Of a DNA stretch of 5,641 bases, positions 5,319 through 5,641 are shown in pieces. This DNA is from Anaerolinea sp. (GTDB lineage: Bacteria; Chloroflexota; Anaerolineae; Anaerolineales; Villigracilaceae): assembly GCA_020720965.1 (NCBI GenBank), contig DYNS01000206.1:1-5641 (forward strand), given 5' to 3'. Made by a program: the position numbers and the translations under genes. A model generated the notes under the pieces. It saw nothing but the letters and a program-made list of their open reading frames with translations. It did not search any database and was not told where the DNA came from. How positions within the stretch are numbered: the first letter of the stretch is position 1; every line of letters begins with the position of its first letter.

Positions 5319-5641
5319 ATGAACATCACCATCTTTGGCAGTTCCCAACCCCGCCCCAACAGCCCGGCATACCAGGAAGCCTACAACCTGGGCAAAGCCC
5401 TGGCGCAGCGCGGACACAACATCCTCACCGGCGGCTATATCGGCACAATGGAAGCCGCGAGCCGGGGCGCAAGCGAGGCAGGCGGACACGTCATCGGCGT
5501 CACCTGCGGCGAAATCGAAGCATGGCGACCGGTGAAACCCAACGAATGGGTGCAGGAAGAGCGCCGCTATTCCACCCTGCTGGGGCGGCTGGAAGCCCTC
5601 ATCAGCGGTTGTGATGCCGCCTTCGCCCTCCCCGGCGGACC
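5319..5641 (+). CDS. LOG-family nucleotide phosphoribohydrolase, 3' partial
   Basis: The first 107 residues are visible and the gene runs off the right edge. The N-terminus MNITIFGSS starts a Rossmann-like strand and loop. GGYIGTM (38-44) followed by E-A-A-S-R-G-A-S-E-A-G-G (45-56) and VIGVT (58-62) is the typical LOG/'lysine decarboxylase-like' nucleotide-binding pattern. The last residues, FALPGG with the next codon starting CC, fit the start of the PGGxGTxxE active-site motif; the catalytic Glu is beyond the window. Family members cleave the N-glycosidic bond of nucleoside 5'-monophosphates, giving free base and ribose 5-phosphate; cytokinin activation in plants is one case. Bacterial family members often act in purine nucleotide turnover. 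The old name lysine decarboxylase is misleading. The neighbouring MazG-like hydrolase makes nucleoside monophosphates, so a joint role in nucleotide clearance is plausible but inferred. Confidence 0.88.
   Translation, partial: MNITIFGSSQPRPNSPAYQEAYNLGKALAQRGHNILTGGYIGTMEAASRGASEAGGHVIGVTCGEIEAWRPVKPNEWVQEERRYSTLLGRLEALISGCDAAFALPGG

Noticed and set aside
4886..5359. 157-residue minus-strand frame across the leader, MazG-like gene and LOG start
   Set aside because: It runs antisense through a confident MazG-like gene and the terminator hairpin, and shows no family motif.
5319..5641. Lysine decarboxylase
   Set aside because: This is an old misannotation of the LOG family; the GGxxGxM and PGG motifs indicate a nucleotide phosphoribohydrolase.

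Overview
This 5.6 kb stretch looks like ordinary bacterial chromosome. It is moderately GC-rich and gene-dense, and holds seven genes, two of them cut by the window edges. There are no RNA genes, insertion sequences, phage genes or CRISPR repeats that I can see. Gene content (a MenA-like UbiA prenyltransferase, a DUF2142/GT-C-type membrane protein with an extracytoplasmic beta domain, a lectin-fold-like orphan), exact TATAAT boxes with poor -35 elements and one apparently leaderless gene would fit a Chloroflexota (Anaerolineae-like) genome. That assignment is a weak inference, because no marker gene is present.

Layout. (1) Positions 1-610, plus: C-terminal two thirds of an EamA/DMT-family transporter. 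(2) Positions 607-792, minus: a 61-residue CDGSH iron-sulfur protein, convergent with the transporter; both stop codons are read from one TTAA palindrome. (3) Positions 838-1608, plus: a 256-residue protein of unknown function with a possible concanavalin-like fold. It diverges from the CDGSH gene across a 45-base gap holding a self-complementary -10 box. (4) Positions 1624-2751, minus: a UbiA-family prenyltransferase resembling MenA, convergent with gene 3 across a perfect 12-bp bidirectional terminator. (5) Positions 2858-4840, plus: a 660-residue polytopic membrane protein, probably a GT-C-type glycosyltransferase, diverging from the UbiA gene across another gap with the same -10 decamer. 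(6) Positions 4985-5290, plus: a MazG-like (dCTPase-type) nucleotide pyrophosphohydrolase, preceded by a 144-base leader with a promoter-like box, an 11-codon mini-ORF and a strong terminator-type hairpin. (7) From 5319 to beyond the right edge, plus: a LOG-family nucleotide phosphoribohydrolase, cut within its PGG motif.

The genes are mostly single transcription units in alternating orientation, so little can be read from order alone. The exception is the MazG-LOG pair: same strand, 28 bases apart, both families acting on nucleotides, probably one housekeeping or nucleotide-sanitation operon. The most interesting non-coding features are the decamer GATTATAATG repeated in both divergent gaps and the possible attenuator before the MazG gene. 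I found no clearly novel multi-gene system; the two least explained proteins are the lectin-like orphan and the large membrane protein.
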